Source: Dyadobacter koreensis
Lineage (GTDB): Bacteria > Bacteroidota > Bacteroidia > Cytophagales > Spirosomataceae
Reading direction: 5' to 3'
DNA length: 64,000 nucleotides
NCBI RefSeq assembly: GCF_900108855.1
Contig: NZ_FNXY01000007.1
Span: 186,001-250,000 of the forward strand
Shown: one piece after another, positions 37,681 through 46,842 of the stretch
Layout: every line of letters starts with the position of its first letter
Numbering within the stretch: position 1 is the first letter of the stretch
Translations under genes and position numbers: made by a program
Notes under the pieces: model-generated
The model's database searches: none
What the model was told of the DNA's origin: nothing
The model's input: only the letters and a program-made list of their open reading frames with translations

Positions 37681-38220
37681 TCAGGTTGACTTTTTTGGCA
37701 GCAGTACAAACCTGTTTTTAACAGCAACGGCTTCGGCGATCTTTGCGATCACCAGATTTGGAACTTCTATTTTGTGGTCTGCAAGCTTCACATCAAAATC
37801 GGAAGTCATTATAATCTGTCCGCCCTTTATAACCAGTTGCCCTTTGAGTGTCCGGTTCTGTTTCACACCGTGCATGTCTATGATTCCGTCTACACTTACT
37901 TCATAACTGCCGTCTTTGCTGTAATCTATTTGCTCCTTAATTTTTCCTGTAAAAACAGCCGCCGGATATTTCTCGGTTTCCATGTAGTTTTCATTGAAAT
38001 GTTCTTCCATGAGTTTATTAGGAAAATGAAATCCGCGCTGCTGCATTTTAATAGCAATTTCTCCATTTGCAGTGTTCAGAATAACCAGCACCTGTTTATT
38101 GACTGCTGCGATATTTTCAAGCGGTGTTTCGGAGAAAAAACTTGTCTCACCTGTCCTTGTCATGTATAATTGCCCATAACAGGTAACGGCAATGAGCTGG
38201 CTGATCATTACGATCAGCAT
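37681..38220 (-). CDS. YceI family periplasmic protein
   Basis: 179 aa from the ATG at 38220 (the frame to 38271 begins at TTG and overlaps the upstream gene). Signal peptide MISQLIAVTCYGQ. YceI body: FFSETPLENIAAVNKQV, EKYPAAVFTGKI, VDGIIDMHGVKQNRTLKGQL. It binds a lipophilic ligand in the periplasm. It lies 13 nt after the DUF5777 gene and 39 nt before the pump gene. Confidence 0.9.
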   Translation of the reverse strand: MLIVMISQLIAVTCYGQLYMTRTGETSFFSETPLENIAAVNKQVLVILNTANGEIAIKMQQRGFHFPNKLMEEHFNENYMETEKYPAAVFTGKIKEQIDYSKDGSYEVSVDGIIDMHGVKQNRTLKGQLVIKGGQIIMTSDFDVKLADHKIEVPNLVIAKIAEAVAVKNRFVLLPKKST

Positions 38221-38233
38221 CAGTTTAAATGTT

Positions 38234-39154
38234 TTAGTATCCACTCGATTTACGTTTTTTACTTTTGTCAAAACTGAATGTACGTGCTACGTTGAAGCCA
38301 TAGAAAATATCGCCGCTGTTCCATTTTCCGGTGGTTTGTCCAATGAATTGTTTCTCGATCATGCCTCTTGAATTTGTCAGGTGCAGCTGGAATACGTGGC
38401 CACCGGTTTCAATATCAAAACCAAGTGAAAGGGTATTTGTAAATCTGGGATCCCGCTGTGTTGTTCCTGCGAATGTTTTTGGCGTATACCAATATTCAAC
38501 GTTGAAAGAAGTCCTTTTGGTCAGTTTGTAACGACCTCCCATTCCCAAGGCGTAGAGATTATTGGCATCAATCTGATTTTCAGCCAGGTTCCGGTGCAAT
38601 ACAGTCGGGGTTATTTGCAATGAAAACTTCTCGCTGAACTTACGGGCAATGAGTGCCTGAAATGTGTACGTCTGCCGCTGTGCGATTGTGTAAAAAGGAA
38701 GTTCTGTTGATGAAGTGCTTGCATTATGTGCATCGCTGACAAAAAGCGTTACCGATACTGGCATATTTTTGAATCCTGACGATTGCTTTAAAAGGCGGTA
38801 TTTTACGAAAACATCGATCGTTTTTTGATAGCTACTTCTTCCGATTCCGACCATCAAGCGATCGGTAAGGCCGTATTCCAGAGCCAGCCTGATTTGTGAT
38901 TCATCCAGTCCGAAGAAATTATTCGCACCGGAATTGACAGCGCCGAACCGGTGAGAAATAATAAAATCCATGTTATTTTTCCCGACCGTTTCAACGGAAT
39001 GCCCGTTGATAATGCGGGTTCCTTTAAAAGTTGCCGCACTGTAAACGGTCGCAGAATCCTGAACCTGATCCAGTTGTTTTAATAAATCTTCCTGCGCAAA
39101 TGCTGACGAGCCAGTGAGCAACATCGCAACGGCTATAATTTTTTTCACTCTCAT
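38234..39154 (-). CDS. DUF5777 outer-membrane-type beta-barrel protein
   Basis: 306 aa with a signal peptide (MLLTGSSAFAQ). RIINGHSVETVGKNNMDFII, then HRFGAVNSGANNFFGLDESQ and alternating beta strands are the DUF5777 pattern; the family co-occurs with YceI and cytochrome/Rieske genes. Function unknown. It starts 6 nt after the Rieske gene. Confidence 0.88.
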   Translation of the reverse strand: MRVKKIIAVAMLLTGSSAFAQEDLLKQLDQVQDSATVYSAATFKGTRIINGHSVETVGKNNMDFIISHRFGAVNSGANNFFGLDESQIRLALEYGLTDRLMVGIGRSSYQKTIDVFVKYRLLKQSSGFKNMPVSVTLFVSDAHNASTSSTELPFYTIAQRQTYTFQALIARKFSEKFSLQITPTVLHRNLAENQIDANNLYALGMGGRYKLTKRTSFNVEYWYTPKTFAGTTQRDPRFTNTLSLGFDIETGGHVFQLHLTNSRGMIEKQFIGQTTGKWNSGDIFYGFNVARTFSFDKSKKRKSSGY

Positions 39155-39160
39155 GTTAGT

Positions 39161-39601
39161 TTAAGCGGTGATGGTCAAAATATTGCCTGTCAGACTTGTT
39201 GTATAAACCCGGATACCCTTTTTCCCTTCACTGTTCAGACCTTTGCCGGAATTGTCATATTTGGCTCCGTGGGCGGGGCAGTAAAAATGATCAGACTGAT
39301 ACATGATCTGGTTTTTTCCTTCGTGGCTGCATGTAAGCGTGGCGGCAATATATTCGGCGGTATTACTTTTGGCAATTACCACACCGTCTTTGACTACATA
39401 ACCTCCGTTATTTTTCAACGCAGCATTTTCCGAAGCAGTTAAATCCAGCGTCAGGTTAGTTGGTACAGGACTGACGCGTTCATTCGTACAGGATTGCAGG
39501 TTAGCGCCAAAATAAACAGCTGCCAGGGCAGATCCGGCAAAACCTATTTTTCGTAAAAATTCGTGACGGTTTATATTGTCCGTTTTAGTGGTATGGTTCA
39601 T
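39161..39601 (-). CDS. Rieske [2Fe-2S] protein
   Basis: 146 aa from the ATG at 39601 (the frame to 39640 opens at TTG). N-terminal twin-arginine-less export region with a lipobox-like LQSCTNE (HEFLRKIGFAGSALAAVYFG). The Rieske ligands are seen in ATLTCSHEGK and FYCPAHGAKYD (Cys-x-His and Cys-x-x-His). Likely a periplasmic electron carrier. First gene of the metal operon; a direct-repeat array sits 67-99 nt upstream. Confidence 0.9.
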   Translation of the reverse strand: MNHTTKTDNINRHEFLRKIGFAGSALAAVYFGANLQSCTNERVSPVPTNLTLDLTASENAALKNNGGYVVKDGVVIAKSNTAEYIAATLTCSHEGKNQIMYQSDHFYCPAHGAKYDNSGKGLNSEGKKGIRVYTTSLTGNILTITA

Positions 39602-39656
39602 AATTGTAAATGTTTGATTGTCGTCTGAATGATGTCTCAAATGTATTCTGAGCCAC

Positions 39657-39700
39657 CTTAGCGTTTCCTCAAGATATTCTTAAGGTTAGCTTAAGATTTG
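39657..39700. promoter_or_regulatory. 11-bp-period CTTAAG direct repeats (putative response-regulator box)
   Basis: Units CTCAAGATATT, CTTAAGGTTAG and CTTAAGATTTG start at 39668, 39679 and 39690; a degenerate unit (CTTAGCGTTTC) precedes them at 39657. One helical turn per unit is the usual spacing of OmpR-family sites. The gap 39602-39867 holds no gene. Confidence 0.6.
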
Positions 39701-39867
39701 AAAACCAGAAGAAATTATGATTAACTAAAATGGGAAAGCTACAACTTTTAACCTTAACAAAGGTACGGAAGACCACATGAGAAAGTTTACACATAACAAG
39801 CCATAAGTTGTATATACCACAGATATGACTAAAAGCCGTGAAATAACTTTTGGGTAAGCTATAAATG

Positions 39868-41241
39868 TTAAAAAAGAAGTTCGGCAGTGGTACCGTGCCC
39901 GATCTGACTCTTTAATTTAAAGCTGATCTGCAAGAGCTGACACATCCTTTTCACGATGGAAAGTCCCAACCCATTGCCTTTGATCTCGGGATGGTTTAAG
40001 GGACTGGAGCGGTAAAAGGGTTCCTGAATTTTATCTATTTCATCGGCAGCAATACCAATTCCGCGATCGGCAACCGAATAGATTACGTTTTGACCTGCCT
40101 GGCTGATCGTAATTTTGATACTTTCCTTCCTGATCGAATATTTAACGGCGTTGGAAATCAGATTTTCGATGACGATATCAAGCATATACGGATCAGCATA
40201 AACGTCAGCGTGATCATCGGTTATCAGTTCTACTGACAATTCCTTTTCCAGAATTTGTTGCTGCTGCCGTTGCAGAATAGAACCTGTGAGTTCGGACAGA
40301 TCCACATGTTGATAATCCATCGCTTTTTTCTGACTTTCAAATCTTGCCAGAAGCAATAATTGATCAACCAGATAACTGATCCTGTCAATCTCTTTGATGG
40401 CCAGAGCGACTTTCTCCACGTATTCCTCTGCGGTTCTAGGCTTACGGATCAAAACTTCCAGCGTGCCCTTAATTACTGCCAGTGGTGTTCTCAACTCATG
40501 CGAGGCATCCGAAGTAAATTGTTTTTCCCGTTCAACAGCGTTTTCAATCCGGTCCATCAGATCATTGATCGTTGTAACCAATTTTGTAAGCTCGTCTTTC
40601 CCGCCCGTCAGAGGAACGCGTGCTTTAAGATTTTCATTGGTTATTTTACCGGCCGTATCGATCACGCTTAGCACCGGCTGAATACTTTTCCCGGCTATAA
40701 CTCTTGTCACAAAAAAGAGAACGATCAAAACAAAAGGAAAAGCAGTCAACAGCACTGACTTAAGATTGTCCAACACGCGTTCCGACTCGGTTATGGGAAT
40801 AGCGACAATCAGATAACCAGCAATTTTTCCTTTATCTTTTAATGCAACCTGAATCTGGGCAATGGAAAGTCCTTTCAGTTTGTTTTGAAAAAAAACCTTA
40901 TCCTTTTGAGATAGATCGGCAGTTAAAAAATCGAGTTTCAGATTTGGGGACCTTTCAATTAATGAACCATTTTTATCCGTTATCTGAACAAATACAGGAT
41001 TTACTTCCAGTTCACGATGCTCCCTTTCGAACCACTCTTCCTTATCAGCAATGTAAGGTTTTCCATCCTTTACACCAACCTCGTAAAAATGTTTGTCAGC
41101 CTGAAAATTCACTTCCTTCTCGAGGCTGTTAAAAACCGTGATATTAACACTATGATAAATGACAAAAAAAATAACAGCCACCAACAACGCCGTGCTTAAT
41201 GTGAAGTTAAAGGCAATTTTATTTTTAAAGGAAGTCGTCAT
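39868..41241 (-). CDS. sensor histidine kinase (CusS-like)
   Basis: 457 aa from the ATG at 41241. TM helix 1 (FNFTLSTALLVAVIFFVIYH), periplasmic sensor, TM helix 2 (LTAFPFVLIVLFFVTRVI), HAMP, H box FTSDASHELRTPLAVIKG, N box IVIENLISNAVKYS, G boxes ADRGIGI and GNGLGLSIVKRM. It pairs with the response regulator 10 nt upstream. Metal sensing is inferred from its neighbours. Confidence 0.93.
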   Translation of the reverse strand: MTTSFKNKIAFNFTLSTALLVAVIFFVIYHSVNITVFNSLEKEVNFQADKHFYEVGVKDGKPYIADKEEWFEREHRELEVNPVFVQITDKNGSLIERSPNLKLDFLTADLSQKDKVFFQNKLKGLSIAQIQVALKDKGKIAGYLIVAIPITESERVLDNLKSVLLTAFPFVLIVLFFVTRVIAGKSIQPVLSVIDTAGKITNENLKARVPLTGGKDELTKLVTTINDLMDRIENAVEREKQFTSDASHELRTPLAVIKGTLEVLIRKPRTAEEYVEKVALAIKEIDRISYLVDQLLLLARFESQKKAMDYQHVDLSELTGSILQRQQQQILEKELSVELITDDHADVYADPYMLDIVIENLISNAVKYSIRKESIKITISQAGQNVIYSVADRGIGIAADEIDKIQEPFYRSSPLNHPEIKGNGLGLSIVKRMCQLLQISFKLKSQIGHGTTAELLF

Positions 41242-41251
41242 ATTTTCATGT

Positions 41252-41920
41252 TCAAATCTCTTTGGCAATGTATCCTATTCCACGGATGGTCTGAATATAA
41301 TCTTCTTCTTTTGCGAGTTTGAGTTTTTTTCTTAGCGCATTCATATAGACATCGATCACACCTGTGTTGTAGTCGAAATGGATATCCCAGACACTCTCAA
41401 TAATACGGCTTCGTCTGCAAACTTTCCCTTTATTTCTCAAAAGATACTCCAGAAGAGCAAATTCCTTTTGTGTTAGTTTTATCTCCTCCGTTTCTCTGAA
41501 AACCTGATGAGACAACGTATCGATGCGGATAGGGCCAAGCGTGAATTCTGACTGCTCGCCAGTAAGCGGTCGAAGCTGAACCTTGATCCGCTCTAAAAGT
41601 TCGTCGAAGCTAAAAGGCTTTTTAATGTAATCATTCGCCCCGGACTGCAGTCCAAAGATAGTATCCTGAACCGTGTCCCGGGCAGTTAGAAATATAACAG
41701 GAATTTTCGTGAAATTCTTTCTGACCTCACGGCAGATCTCGACACCACTTTTTCCGGGCAACATCCAGTCTATCAATAACAAATCGTACTCGCCGGTAAG
41801 TGCCATATCAAGACCGCTTGTACCGTCCGAAGCAGTATCCACAGCGTAAGACTCTTCTTCCAGACCCTGTTTTAGAAAATTCAGTATTCCGATTTCATCT
41901 TCTATTATCAGGATTCTCAT
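41252..41920 (-). CDS. OmpR-family response regulator (CusR-like)
   Basis: 222 aa. Receiver with acidic pair IIEDEIG, phospho-acceptor Asp in LLIDWMLPGKSG, KKPFSFDELLERI; then winged-helix output (LTQKEFALLEYLLRNKGKV, YMNALRKKLK). Operon with the kinase. Repeats at 42017-42049, upstream of this gene, resemble those before the Rieske operon, suggesting autoregulation. Confidence 0.94.
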   Translation of the reverse strand: MRILIIEDEIGILNFLKQGLEEESYAVDTASDGTSGLDMALTGEYDLLLIDWMLPGKSGVEICREVRKNFTKIPVIFLTARDTVQDTIFGLQSGANDYIKKPFSFDELLERIKVQLRPLTGEQSEFTLGPIRIDTLSHQVFRETEEIKLTQKEFALLEYLLRNKGKVCRRSRIIESVWDIHFDYNTGVIDVYMNALRKKLKLAKEEDYIQTIRGIGYIAKEI

Positions 41921-42016
41921 AGGTTTTTATTCAAGTCTGGTTCGACGATTGTACGTAAGCTAGTTAGTCGTGACTAAATCAGCATGTAAATTAAGAGTTA
42001 TAAATCTATAAATTGA

Positions 42017-42049
42017 CTTAAATATTTCTTAAAATTCCCTTAAATTTTG
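42017..42049. promoter_or_regulatory. 11-bp-period CTTAAA direct repeats (putative autoregulatory box)
   Basis: CTTAAATATTT, CTTAAAATTCC, CTTAAATTTTG start at 42017, 42028 and 42039. They match the array at 39668 in core and spacing. The gap 41921-42275 shows no gene. Confidence 0.6.
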
Positions 42050-42275
42050 CCAGAATCAGCATGCATTTCAGCGGACTTTGATCAAATTTTTCTTATCGAT
42101 ATCCGCTGTCTGTTTTATAGCTAGTATTTTCTTGATTTTAAGCTTCTTCGCGCCAGGTGATTGTTGGCAAATTTATCTGAACTGAATCTGAGATATTAAG
42201 TTAAATATCTTTCCAAACTGATTTTTCAAAACTCATTAATCTGTCCTGCTAGTTAGCGACACTTGCCACAGATAA

Positions 42276-42863
42276 TTATTCAGCCATTTTACTGATCATA
42301 TCCACCAGCTCGGTACTATTATAATCTGCTGCTCCTTCCTGCCGGTAAATCATTTTACCTTCTCTATCAAGGATTACCGTGGTAGGAACAGCCCCCTGCA
42401 TAAACACGGGCGGTATCTCGCCAGTCGCGCTCACCACTTCCAAAGCGTACTGGTGCTTTTTCATGAAGCTGTCCGACTTCTGATAATTTCCATCCACGTC
42501 AACCATCAGAAATGCAACATTTTCGTGATCCTTGAATTTACCATACAGCGCATTGATCGAGGGCATTTCAGCGATACAGGGCGGACACCAGGTTGCCCAG
42601 AAATTAATAAATATAACCTTTCCTTTCAATGAGGAAAGATCAATCGTTTGTCCATCACCCTTCCGAAAAAAAACATTTGGTAAAGCTTCCATCGAAGCTG
42701 TATCGGGCTTTTTATTGATTCTGGGCTGGAACAGGCCTACCTTCATCAGCGCCTGGATTGTCCATGCTTTCACCTCGGGCTTTATGACCATGGCAGCTAA
42801 AAATACCACCATCACTGCCGTAATGATATTGGATACAGAAAACCATTTCTTATTCATCTCCAT
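42276..42863 (-). CDS. TlpA-family thioredoxin-like protein
   Basis: 195 aa, membrane-anchored (IITAVMVVFLAAMVI) with a periplasmic thioredoxin fold. Active site WATWCPPCIAEMPS, cis-Pro in GAVPTTVILDREGKM. Alternative starts at 42863 and 42857. Probably reduces or delivers thiols to extracytoplasmic proteins. It stands alone between the metal and sulfur loci. Confidence 0.9.
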   Translation of the reverse strand: MEMNKKWFSVSNIITAVMVVFLAAMVIKPEVKAWTIQALMKVGLFQPRINKKPDTASMEALPNVFFRKGDGQTIDLSSLKGKVIFINFWATWCPPCIAEMPSINALYGKFKDHENVAFLMVDVDGNYQKSDSFMKKHQYALEVVSATGEIPPVFMQGAVPTTVILDREGKMIYRQEGAADYNSTELVDMISKMAE

Positions 42864-43080
42864 TCATTGGTAAAGATTTTTTTACAATACTGTTCTAACC
42901 TCCCGACACGCTTTCGCACCATTCCAAAAATTGTTTCAAAATCAGATACGATATCACCTATTTTCCCGATTACATATAATCTGTTATACTTTATAACCGC
43001 CGTCCGGATTATGTTTGCATTCTTAGCCAACCCAGGCGATTGACAGAATCAACCGCATCATAAGCAGATTTGTTTTGGAT

Positions 43081-43430
43081 GATATCCTGGCGGCACGGTT
43101 ATATGCAAATCTTCCCAGGCAAAAACGTCATGCCCAAAAGTAGCGTACCGAGGTATTGAATCCCTGGCAATTCTTAAACAACAGCGATTTTCCACACAAA
43201 GTGCCTGCGGCATGTGCGGAACACAGCATCGGCTAAAACGATCAGTGTACCCAGAAGCAAAAATACATTTTGAGAGCCAGCTTTTGTCGCCAGGCAACTT
43301 TTTAGGATTGCTATCATGTATTAAAAGAACGGATTTACTGTCATCCGAATGGCCGGGCAGGTTGATGCCCTTCAATGCAATCTCTCCGAAGGCAAGGGCA
43401 TCTCCCTCGTTGAAGGGAGTCAATTTGTAA
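43081..43430 (+). pseudogene. fdhD-like remnant (uncertain)
   Basis: In the 698-bp gap 42864-43561 the plus strand stays open from 43081 to 43430 and contains QQRFSTQSACGMCGTQ, resembling the RxFxxxSxCGxCG core of FdhD, the sulfurtransferase for formate dehydrogenase. The flanks do not follow the family and no start is seen. The opposite strand is also open here (43058-43423, TTG start); neither reading is secure. Confidence 0.3.
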
Positions 43431-43561
43431 GCAGACTCAATTTTTCACGCGTATGAATCTCAGGCTGGTCCTTAAAAAGCGACATACGTAACACCAGTCA
43501 GTCCACTTCCATTGAGAATAGAAACTGTTTAGGTAGTTCCCTTACTGACGTGCATAGAGTC

Positions 43562-44071
43562 CTAGTGAGGTAGTTGATCTCTGAATTTGCCATATACCCA
43601 TGTACCTGTAATCGCACTTACCAAAGTGACAATAACAACAGTAGCCCCCATTCCGATCTGTGCAAACAACGGCCCTGGACAAGCTCCAGTCAAACCCCAA
43701 CCCAGGCCAAAAAGCAATCCTCCGTAGATCTGACCCTTACTAAATTTCTTATCGGTAAAAGTAATACGCTCCCCGGAAATGGTTTTGATACCAAAACGCT
43801 TGATAAGCCATACTGAAATCACTCCAACCAACACTGCACTGCCGATAATTCCATACATATGAAAAGATTGCAAACGAAACATTTCCTGGATACGGAACCA
43901 GCTTATCACCTCAGCTTTCACAAAAATTACTCCAAAAAAAATTCCAACTATCAGATATTTCAGGTTGTAATACCACTTGTGCTGCTTATGACTTTCGTTT
44001 ATGCAAATTGAATCCGTTGCGCGAAGATCGTGTTCGTTTGCCAAAGTCTGATCTGTTAATAAATTTGCCAT
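43562..44071 (-). CDS. YeeE/YedE (DUF6691-type) half transporter
   Basis: 169 aa with four to five helices (YLIVGIFFGVIFVKAEVI; IIGSAVLVGVISVWLIKRF) and the signature LLFGLGWGLTGACPGPLF, the Cys-containing motif of thiosulfate/sulfur-transporting YeeE proteins. Works with the partner at 44456-45019 as two half-size subunits. It is 384 nt downstream of that gene. Confidence 0.9.
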   Translation of the reverse strand: MANLLTDQTLANEHDLRATDSICINESHKQHKWYYNLKYLIVGIFFGVIFVKAEVISWFRIQEMFRLQSFHMYGIIGSAVLVGVISVWLIKRFGIKTISGERITFTDKKFSKGQIYGGLLFGLGWGLTGACPGPLFAQIGMGATVVIVTLVSAITGTWVYGKFRDQLPH

Positions 44072-44099
44072 ATTTCTTATTCTTTTGTTTTAATAAAAT

Positions 44100-44120
44100 G
44101 TGCAAAAAGAAATTTTGCAC
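44100..44120. promoter_or_regulatory. GTGCAAAA/TTTTGCAC inverted repeat
   Basis: 8-bp perfect arms, AGAAA loop, 29 nt before the YeeE gene at 44071. It may be an operator. The rest of the 384-bp gap 44072-44455 includes stretches that read protein-like (VEIIETNGLPILGRFP on the minus strand) but are interrupted by stops; nothing firm can be named. Confidence 0.35.
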
Positions 44121-44455
44121 TTGATTTAAAGGGTATATAATGGTCTGCATTAAAACAGTTTTTCACCGAAACCGACACTTTGAAAGCGTTGGCCACAGCA
44201 GGCATAACTAATCAGAACACGGGCAATTCACTACATCCCCCGGAATCAGACATCGGGAACCTTCCCAGAATCGGCAGGCCGTTTGTTTCTATGATTTCAA
44301 CCGGGCTTCTATACTATCCTTTTGCCGGGCTGTCGTAACAAAAGGAAAGGGTACCTTAATCACACCAGTTACATCGCTTTACCGGCTTAAAATCAAGCAG
44401 GTTATTGACCCAGCCAGTTGATCTTTTTCAGACTTCTCTCCCAGCCATTTTTTGT

Positions 44456-45019
44456 TTAAAGCATCAATATGAAAGGTAATATCCAAGTAGCCATCACGTA
44501 TCCACCGATCATAAAACAGATTGTTGCTACCAGGGAAGGCCATTGCAACGTCGAAAGGCCCATGATCGCATGTCCGCTGGTGCATCCGCCTGCATAGCGT
44601 GCCCCAAATCCTACCAGAAAACCACCGCCAGCTATCATGATGAATCCAGGAAGTGTTGCTAACTTATTCCAACTTATGAGATCAACTGGCACTAGCGAAG
44701 AAAAATCGGTTATTCCATAGCGGCTGAGCTCTTTTATCAGCGTCGGATTGAGCTGCATGGGTTCGGGATTGGCCAAAAATGTTACTGCGATCACACCTCC
44801 AAAAAAAATACCTGCTACAAAAAACATATTCCAAAGTTCCTTTTTCCAGTCATATTGAAAAAAGGAAATGTTCGCCGGGATACACATAGCGCAAACGTGC
44901 CTGAGCGACGAAGAGATACCAAAGGATTTATTACCCAGTATCAACAAAGCAGGTACCGTAAGACCGATCAGCGGCCCGGCCACATACCATGGCCAGGGCT
45001 GTTTTATCATTTCCAGCAT
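44456..45019 (-). CDS. YeeE/YedE family sulfur transporter subunit
   Basis: 187 aa, several helices; the pore motif FGARYAGGCTSGHAIMGLS carries the conserved Cys, and LRHVCAMCIPANISFFQYDW adds two more. Family members import thiosulfate or shuttle sulfur. It lies 15 nt after the rhodanese gene, so is co-transcribed with the persulfide dioxygenase. Confidence 0.92.
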   Translation of the reverse strand: MLEMIKQPWPWYVAGPLIGLTVPALLILGNKSFGISSSLRHVCAMCIPANISFFQYDWKKELWNMFFVAGIFFGGVIAVTFLANPEPMQLNPTLIKELSRYGITDFSSLVPVDLISWNKLATLPGFIMIAGGGFLVGFGARYAGGCTSGHAIMGLSTLQWPSLVATICFMIGGYVMATWILPFILML

Positions 45020-45034
45020 AGTTTTAGATTTTTA

Positions 45035-45340
45035 TCAAATTTTTTTTCTGAGCTTATCCCAGGCGCCGCCGTTATAAATCTCGACCGCCGCTGCCCTTAA
45101 TAGTTCCGCCGCGATCTCGCTGCGGGCACCGCTCCGGCAACAGGTAAACACCGGCTTTCCATCTTTGTTAAAAAACACGGCTTTTGAGCCGATCGTATCA
45201 AGTAGTATATTAACACTCCCGTCGATATGCCCGGACGCAAATTCCTGAGGGCTGCGCACGTCAACGATCAGTGCACCGCTGTCAACCAGACTTTTGAAGT
45301 CTGGTTGACATTTTCCGAATAATACCGATACAATTCCCAT
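45035..45340 (-). CDS. rhodanese-like sulfurtransferase
   Basis: 101 aa from the ATG at 45340 (the frame to 45370 opens at TTG). Single rhodanese domain: LIVDVRSPQEFASGHIDGSV and active-site loop FTCCRSGARSEIAAEL with catalytic Cys. Begins 8 nt after the CstB-like gene and likely accepts its sulfane sulfur. Confidence 0.93.
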   Translation of the reverse strand: MGIVSVLFGKCQPDFKSLVDSGALIVDVRSPQEFASGHIDGSVNILLDTIGSKAVFFNKDGKPVFTCCRSGARSEIAAELLRAAAVEIYNGGAWDKLRKKI

Positions 45341-45348
45341 GCTCCGAT

Positions 45349-46770
45349 TCACAAAAGTGTACTTGGACAAACGAAATTGCTTACTTCTAACTCACCAGAC
45401 TCTTTGATTGCCTTAAATCCTCCTTTTACATCGATCAGATTATTATATCCTCTGGCTTTCAGTATGGAATTAAATATCATTGACCGGTAACCACCTGCAC
45501 AGTGCACTGCATATGATCTATTTTTATCGATCTGAGCCAGATAATCATTCACATAATCGAGTGGGACATTTTCGGCGCCAACCACATGTTCAGAATTAAA
45601 TTCGATGGCTTTGCGTACATCCAGAACGGTGAGGGAAGGATCAATTTTCAAACGTTTACTCAATTGATCCGGGCTCACCAGTTCAATCTGATCTACTTCC
45701 TTACCTGCTTTAATCCAGGCATGTACTCCACCTTGCAAATACCCGATGGTATGGTCATAACCAACCCGGGCCAGCCGTGTCACCACTTCTTCTTCTCGTC
45801 CCGGCTCTGTGATCAGCAAAATTCTTTGTTTAATATCCGGTATCAAGGTCCCTACCCAGGGAGCAAAACTTCCATTTATCCCGATATTGATGGAATTCGG
45901 AATAAACCTCTCTGCAAAGATCTCCGCATCCCTGGTATCAATCATTACAGCATCTGTTTCATTAGCCGCCGCTTCAAAAGCAGCTGGATCCAGCGCATGG
46001 GCTCCGCGTTCGAGTACTGTATCGATGCTTTCATAACCGCTGATGTTCATCATCACATTTTCGGGAAAATATGCCGGAGGAGGCATCAGGCCATTGGTAA
46101 CCTCTTTAACAAATTCCTCTTTGGTCATATCAGCCCGCAGCGCATAGTTGAATATTTTCTGATTACCAAGCGTATCAGTAGTTTCCTTGCTCATATTTTT
46201 GCCACACGCACTGCCTGCTCCGTGAGCGGGATACACGATAATGTCATTTGGCAACGGCATGATTTTCTGTCTTAAAGAATCAAAAAGATGTTCCGCCAGC
46301 TTTTGCTGCGTCAATTCTGCTGATACTTTTTGTGCCAGGTCCGGGCGTCCTACATCACCAATAAAAAGTGTATCACCGGTGAAAATTCCAACCTGTTTTT
46401 CCTGCTCATCTTTTAACAGATAACAGGTACTCTCCATCGTATGCCCAGGCGTATGCAAAATTGAAAAAGTGACATCTCCCACGCTCAGTACCTGACCATC
46501 TGCCGCTACAAGGGCATCAAATCCAGGTCTGGCAGTCGGCCCATACACAATTTGCGCACCTGTTTTTTCGGCAAGATCAATATGACCTGAAACAAAATCC
46601 GCATGAAAGTGTGTTTCAAGCACATATTTGATTTTTGCCCCATCTTTTTCGGCCCTTTTAATATAAGGTTCCACTTCACGAAGCGGGTCGATAACGACCG
46701 CTTCCCCATTACTTTCAATATAATACGCGCCCTGTGCAAGACAGCCAGTATAAATTTGTTCTATTTTCAT
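45349..46770 (-). CDS. persulfide dioxygenase-rhodanese fusion (CstB-like)
   Basis: 473 aa from the ATG at 46770. N-terminal metallo-beta-lactamase domain of the ETHE1 type (ETHFHADFVSGHIDLAEKTG; HTPGHTMESTCYLL; FTGDTLFIGDVGRPDL). Then a rhodanese-like domain without the catalytic Cys (VMIDTRDAEIFAERFIPNSI), then an active rhodanese (AVHCAGGYRSMIFNSIL). This three-part order is that of CstB, which oxidises persulfides to thiosulfate. The product would suit the YeeE pair and TauE nearby. A Crp/Fnr-type palindrome lies 76 nt upstream. Confidence 0.92.
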   Translation of the reverse strand: MKIEQIYTGCLAQGAYYIESNGEAVVIDPLREVEPYIKRAEKDGAKIKYVLETHFHADFVSGHIDLAEKTGAQIVYGPTARPGFDALVAADGQVLSVGDVTFSILHTPGHTMESTCYLLKDEQEKQVGIFTGDTLFIGDVGRPDLAQKVSAELTQQKLAEHLFDSLRQKIMPLPNDIIVYPAHGAGSACGKNMSKETTDTLGNQKIFNYALRADMTKEEFVKEVTNGLMPPPAYFPENVMMNISGYESIDTVLERGAHALDPAAFEAAANETDAVMIDTRDAEIFAERFIPNSINIGINGSFAPWVGTLIPDIKQRILLITEPGREEEVVTRLARVGYDHTIGYLQGGVHAWIKAGKEVDQIELVSPDQLSKRLKIDPSLTVLDVRKAIEFNSEHVVGAENVPLDYVNDYLAQIDKNRSYAVHCAGGYRSMIFNSILKARGYNNLIDVKGGFKAIKESGELEVSNFVCPSTLL

Positions 46771-46842
46771 TTGATGTATTATTAATGTTGTGCTTTCTTC
46801 TTTGAGATAACGATACAATGTTCGGGATATCGGTTCAGGAGT

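Noticed and set aside
43058..43423. 121-aa minus-strand frame with TTG start
   Set aside because: No family recognised, many Cys/His/Pro, and the opposite strand is equally open and carries an FdhD-like motif; not called as a gene.
45586..46275. 229-aa plus-strand frame
   Set aside because: Antisense shadow of the CstB-like gene, whose domains are unmistakable on the minus strand; the plus frame has no recognisable motifs.
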